Shown: one piece after another, positions 61,799 through 64,000 of the stretch | Numbering within the stretch: position 1 is the first letter of the stretch | Layout: every line of letters starts with the position of its first letter | Assembly (NCBI GenBank): GCA_015228815.1 | Contig: JADGCV010000003.1 | Span: 1 to 64,000 of the forward strand | Length of the DNA: 64,000 bases | DNA from: Magnetococcales bacterium | GTDB taxonomy: Bacteria > Pseudomonadota > Magnetococcia > Magnetococcales > UBA8363 | Reading direction: 5' to 3' | Program-made: the position numbers and the translations under genes | The notes under the pieces: model-generated | What the model was told of the DNA's origin: nothing | Databases searched by the model: none | Seen by the model: only the letters and a program-made list of their open reading frames with translations

Positions 61799-64000
61799 AT
61801 GAAATTTCCCGGAATGCCCAACAAAACCGGCCTCTACGATCCCCGATTCGAACACGACGCCTGCGGCATCGGCTTCGTCGCTCAGATCAATGGAACCCCA
61901 TCCCACGACATCATCGAGACCGGCCTCGGGGTCCTGATCAACATGACCCATCGTGGCGCCACCGGATCCGATCCCCTCACCGGCGACGGCGCGGGAATCA
62001 TGATCCAGATGCCCGATGCCTTCATGCGGCAGGAGTGCCGTGAACTGGGGATCGATCTGCCGCCGTTCGGCGACTACGGCGTCGGAACCATTTTTCTTCC
62101 CAAGGATACCCTCCTCAGGGAATCCTGCTGCCGTCTGGTGGAAAACACCATCGCCGAGGAAGGACAGATGTTCCTGGGATGGCGTGATGTCCCGGTGAGC
62201 GTCGATGCCCGTATCGGGTACACTTCGAAAGCCTCCGAACCGGCCATCCGCCAGGTCATCGTCGGCGTCCGCAATCGTCCTGGCAATGCCGACGAACTGT
62301 GGCTCGAACGCAAACTGTTCATCATCCGCCGCCGCATCGAAAAACAGGTGCTGGGATACGGTCCCGAAGAGGTGAAGGCGTTTCACATTTGCAGTCTCTC
62401 CTCCCGGACCATGCTCTACAAGGGGATGTTCCTGGCCGACCAGTTGGGCGATTATTTTCCCGATCTCAGGGAACCCGCCATGGTTTCCGCCTTCGCCATG
62501 GTCCACCATCGGTACTCGACCAACACCTTTCCCACCTGGCATCTGGCCCATCCCTTCCGGATGATCTGCCACAACGGCGAAATCAACACGCTCCGAGGCA
62601 ACATCAACTGGATGCGGGCACGCGAGGCGTCGCTTTCGTCGGATCTTTTCGGCAGCGACATCAACAAGCTGTTTCCCATCGTCCCGGAGGGAATCTCCGA
62701 TTCCGCCTCCTTCGATCGGGCGGTGGAATTTCTGACCATCAGCGGTCGGTCGTTGCCTCATGCCATGATGATGATGATTCCGGAGGCCTGGGAAAATCAT
62801 AAACAGATGGATGCCGACCGGCGCGCCTTTTATGAATTCAACGCCTCCATCATGGAACCCTGGGACGGACCCGCGGCGGTTGCATTTGCCGACGGGCGCT
62901 ACATCGGGGCGACCCTGGATCGCAACGGTCTTCGTCCCGCCCGCTACATCGTCACCAAGGGGGGCCAGTGCATCATGGCGTCCGAGGCGGGGACAGTCTT
63001 TGTCCCGCCGGAGGAAGAACTCTATTCCTGGCGTCTGCAACCGGGGCGGATGTTTGTCATCGACCTGAAACGGGGATGCATCATCGACGATCATGAAATC
63101 AAGTCGGAGATTATCGGCGCCAAGCCCTACCGCCAATGGGTCGAAAACGGCCTGCAACGGCTGGAGAATCTTCCGGCAGGGGGGACCGAGGCGACCGAAT
63201 CGGAACCCTTGCATCTGCGCCAGCTCGCCCTGGGCTATACCGAGGAGGATCTGAGCGTCCTCATGGCCCCCATGGGGCTGAATGGCGAGGAGCCGATCGG
63301 CTCCATGGGCAACGATGCCGCCCTTGCGGTCTTGTCGGATCGACCGGTCGCTTTGTTTGCCTATTTCAAACAGCTGTTTGCCCAGGTGACCAATCCCCCC
63401 ATCGACCCGATCCGCGAGGAACTGGTCATGAGCCTCAACATGCAGTTGGGGCCGGTGGGCAATCTCCTGGACGAAACCCCGGAACACATGAACCGCATTG
63501 CCCTGGCGCAACCGATCCTCACCAACGCCGATCTGGAAAAGATTCGCGCCGTGCGGACCAAGGGGTTGCTGGCGGCAACCTTTTCCACCCTGTTTTCCAA
63601 GGCCCAGGGGGCCATCGGCATGCGGCGGGCCCTTTCGGACCTGTTCAACCAGATTTCCCAGGCCCTGGCCCAGGGGGTCAACCTGATCATTCTGAGCGAT
63701 CGCGGAATCAACGCCGAGATGCTCTCGATCCCCATTCTTCTGGCCACCTCCGCCGTCCATCACAATCTGATCCGCGCCGGCGACCGCAACAAGGCCAGCA
63801 TCATCGTCGAATCGGCGGAAGTGCGCGAGGTCAATCATTTTTCCCTTCTGGTGGGGTACGGGGCCAACGCCATCAATCCCTACATGGCGTTCGAGACCCT
63901 GGCCGATCTGTGCGAGAAAAAATTATTCTTTGGCGATCTTCCGGCCAAGACGGTGCAATACAATTATGTCAAGGCGATCAACAAGGGGATGTTGAAGGTT
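61799..64000 (+). CDS. gltB: Glutamate synthase large subunit, truncated by window end
   Basis: The first 734 codons of GltB are present. The start ATG follows a short peptide that is normally removed to expose the catalytic Cys (Cys22 in DACGIGFV). The GATase type 2 domain shows HRYSTNTFPTW, the glutamine-site motif HNGEINTLRGN, and DRNGLRPARY. The central domain begins with GSMGNDAALAVLSD and continues with NPPIDPIREELVMSL; the FMN and 3Fe-4S domains lie beyond the window. The enzyme makes two glutamates from glutamine and 2-oxoglutarate with NADPH, in ammonium assimilation. Confidence 0.97.
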   Translation, partial: MKFPGMPNKTGLYDPRFEHDACGIGFVAQINGTPSHDIIETGLGVLINMTHRGATGSDPLTGDGAGIMIQMPDAFMRQECRELGIDLPPFGDYGVGTIFLPKDTLLRESCCRLVENTIAEEGQMFLGWRDVPVSVDARIGYTSKASEPAIRQVIVGVRNRPGNADELWLERKLFIIRRRIEKQVLGYGPEEVKAFHICSLSSRTMLYKGMFLADQLGDYFPDLREPAMVSAFAMVHHRYSTNTFPTWHLAHPFRMICHNGEINTLRGNINWMRAREASLSSDLFGSDINKLFPIVPEGISDSASFDRAVEFLTISGRSLPHAMMMMIPEAWENHKQMDADRRAFYEFNASIMEPWDGPAAVAFADGRYIGATLDRNGLRPARYIVTKGGQCIMASEAGTVFVPPEEELYSWRLQPGRMFVIDLKRGCIIDDHEIKSEIIGAKPYRQWVENGLQRLENLPAGGTEATESEPLHLRQLALGYTEEDLSVLMAPMGLNGEEPIGSMGNDAALAVLSDRPVALFAYFKQLFAQVTNPPIDPIREELVMSLNMQLGPVGNLLDETPEHMNRIALAQPILTNADLEKIRAVRTKGLLAATFSTLFSKAQGAIGMRRALSDLFNQISQALAQGVNLIILSDRGINAEMLSIPILLATSAVHHNLIRAGDRNKASIIVESAEVREVNHFSLLVGYGANAINPYMAFETLADLCEKKLFFGDLPAKTVQYNYVKAINKGMLKV

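Noticed and set aside
61781-63838. 685-codon minus-strand frame
   Set aside because: Antisense of gltB, whose catalytic and conserved motifs are intact on the plus strand.

Overview
The window looks like part of a chromosome from a Gram-negative, high-GC proteobacterium. It carries outer-membrane and periplasmic machinery (secretin, pilus assembly proteins, many c-type haem proteins) and several large sensor kinases. Giant FecR/cadherin-repeat proteins, abundant two-component proteins and multihaem cytochromes would fit Magnetococcales-like bacteria, but no magnetosome or rRNA marker is present, so that placement is only a guess.

Layout. (1) 1-13.4 kb, minus strand: two tandem paralogous giant surface proteins. 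Each has a FecR/retention-type N-terminal module, a PEPx repeat linker, cadherin-like repeats and calcium-loop sequences near the C-terminus; the first runs off the window. (2) 13.8-23.4 kb: two periplasmic multihaem cytochromes, a coiled-coil protein and a decayed Rpn/DUF4351-type gene, then a tight operon. The operon encodes an FAD/2Fe-2S reductase, a cyclic-nucleotide-domain plus four-cluster Fe-S protein, a b-type membrane protein and a decahaem cytochrome; it looks like a transmembrane electron conduit. (3) 23.4-30.8 kb: a fusion of two periplasmic binding proteins (DctP-like plus Leu/Ile/Val-like), overlapping a giant hybrid histidine kinase and followed by a second receiver/kinase protein. 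(4) 30.9-35.1 kb: split glycine decarboxylase (gcvPA, gcvPB) and enolase, ending in a strong terminator.

(5) 35.1-52.4 kb: a markedly more AT-rich block forming one type IV pilus-like locus. In order it holds a secretin, a lipoprotein, a pilin, an extension ATPase with an FHA-like N-terminus, a platform protein, a 1159-residue WD40/Roc-COR/class III cyclase protein, four prepilin-like proteins in fimT-pilV-pilW-pilX order, a PilM-PilN fusion and a PilO-like protein. It is preceded by a good sigma70-type promoter and a 25-bp palindrome. The cyclase fused to a beta-propeller and an apparently degenerate Roc-COR GTPase inside a pilus operon is the most unusual item here. (6) 52.6-64 kb: recQ, a metallo-beta-lactamase-fold protein, a geranylgeranyl-reductase-like flavoprotein, a small cyclic-nucleotide-domain protein, a receiver/PAS/kinase/receiver protein, a divergent tyrosine recombinase (minus strand) containing a 14-base homopolymer, an orphan prepilin, and the first part of gltB.

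How the parts may work together (inference): the pilus-locus cyclase could produce cAMP, and the cyclic-nucleotide-binding domains at 18.5 kb and 57.0 kb could be local effectors, linking pilus state to redox and two-component signalling. Domain calls were made by eye from motifs; no searches were run.
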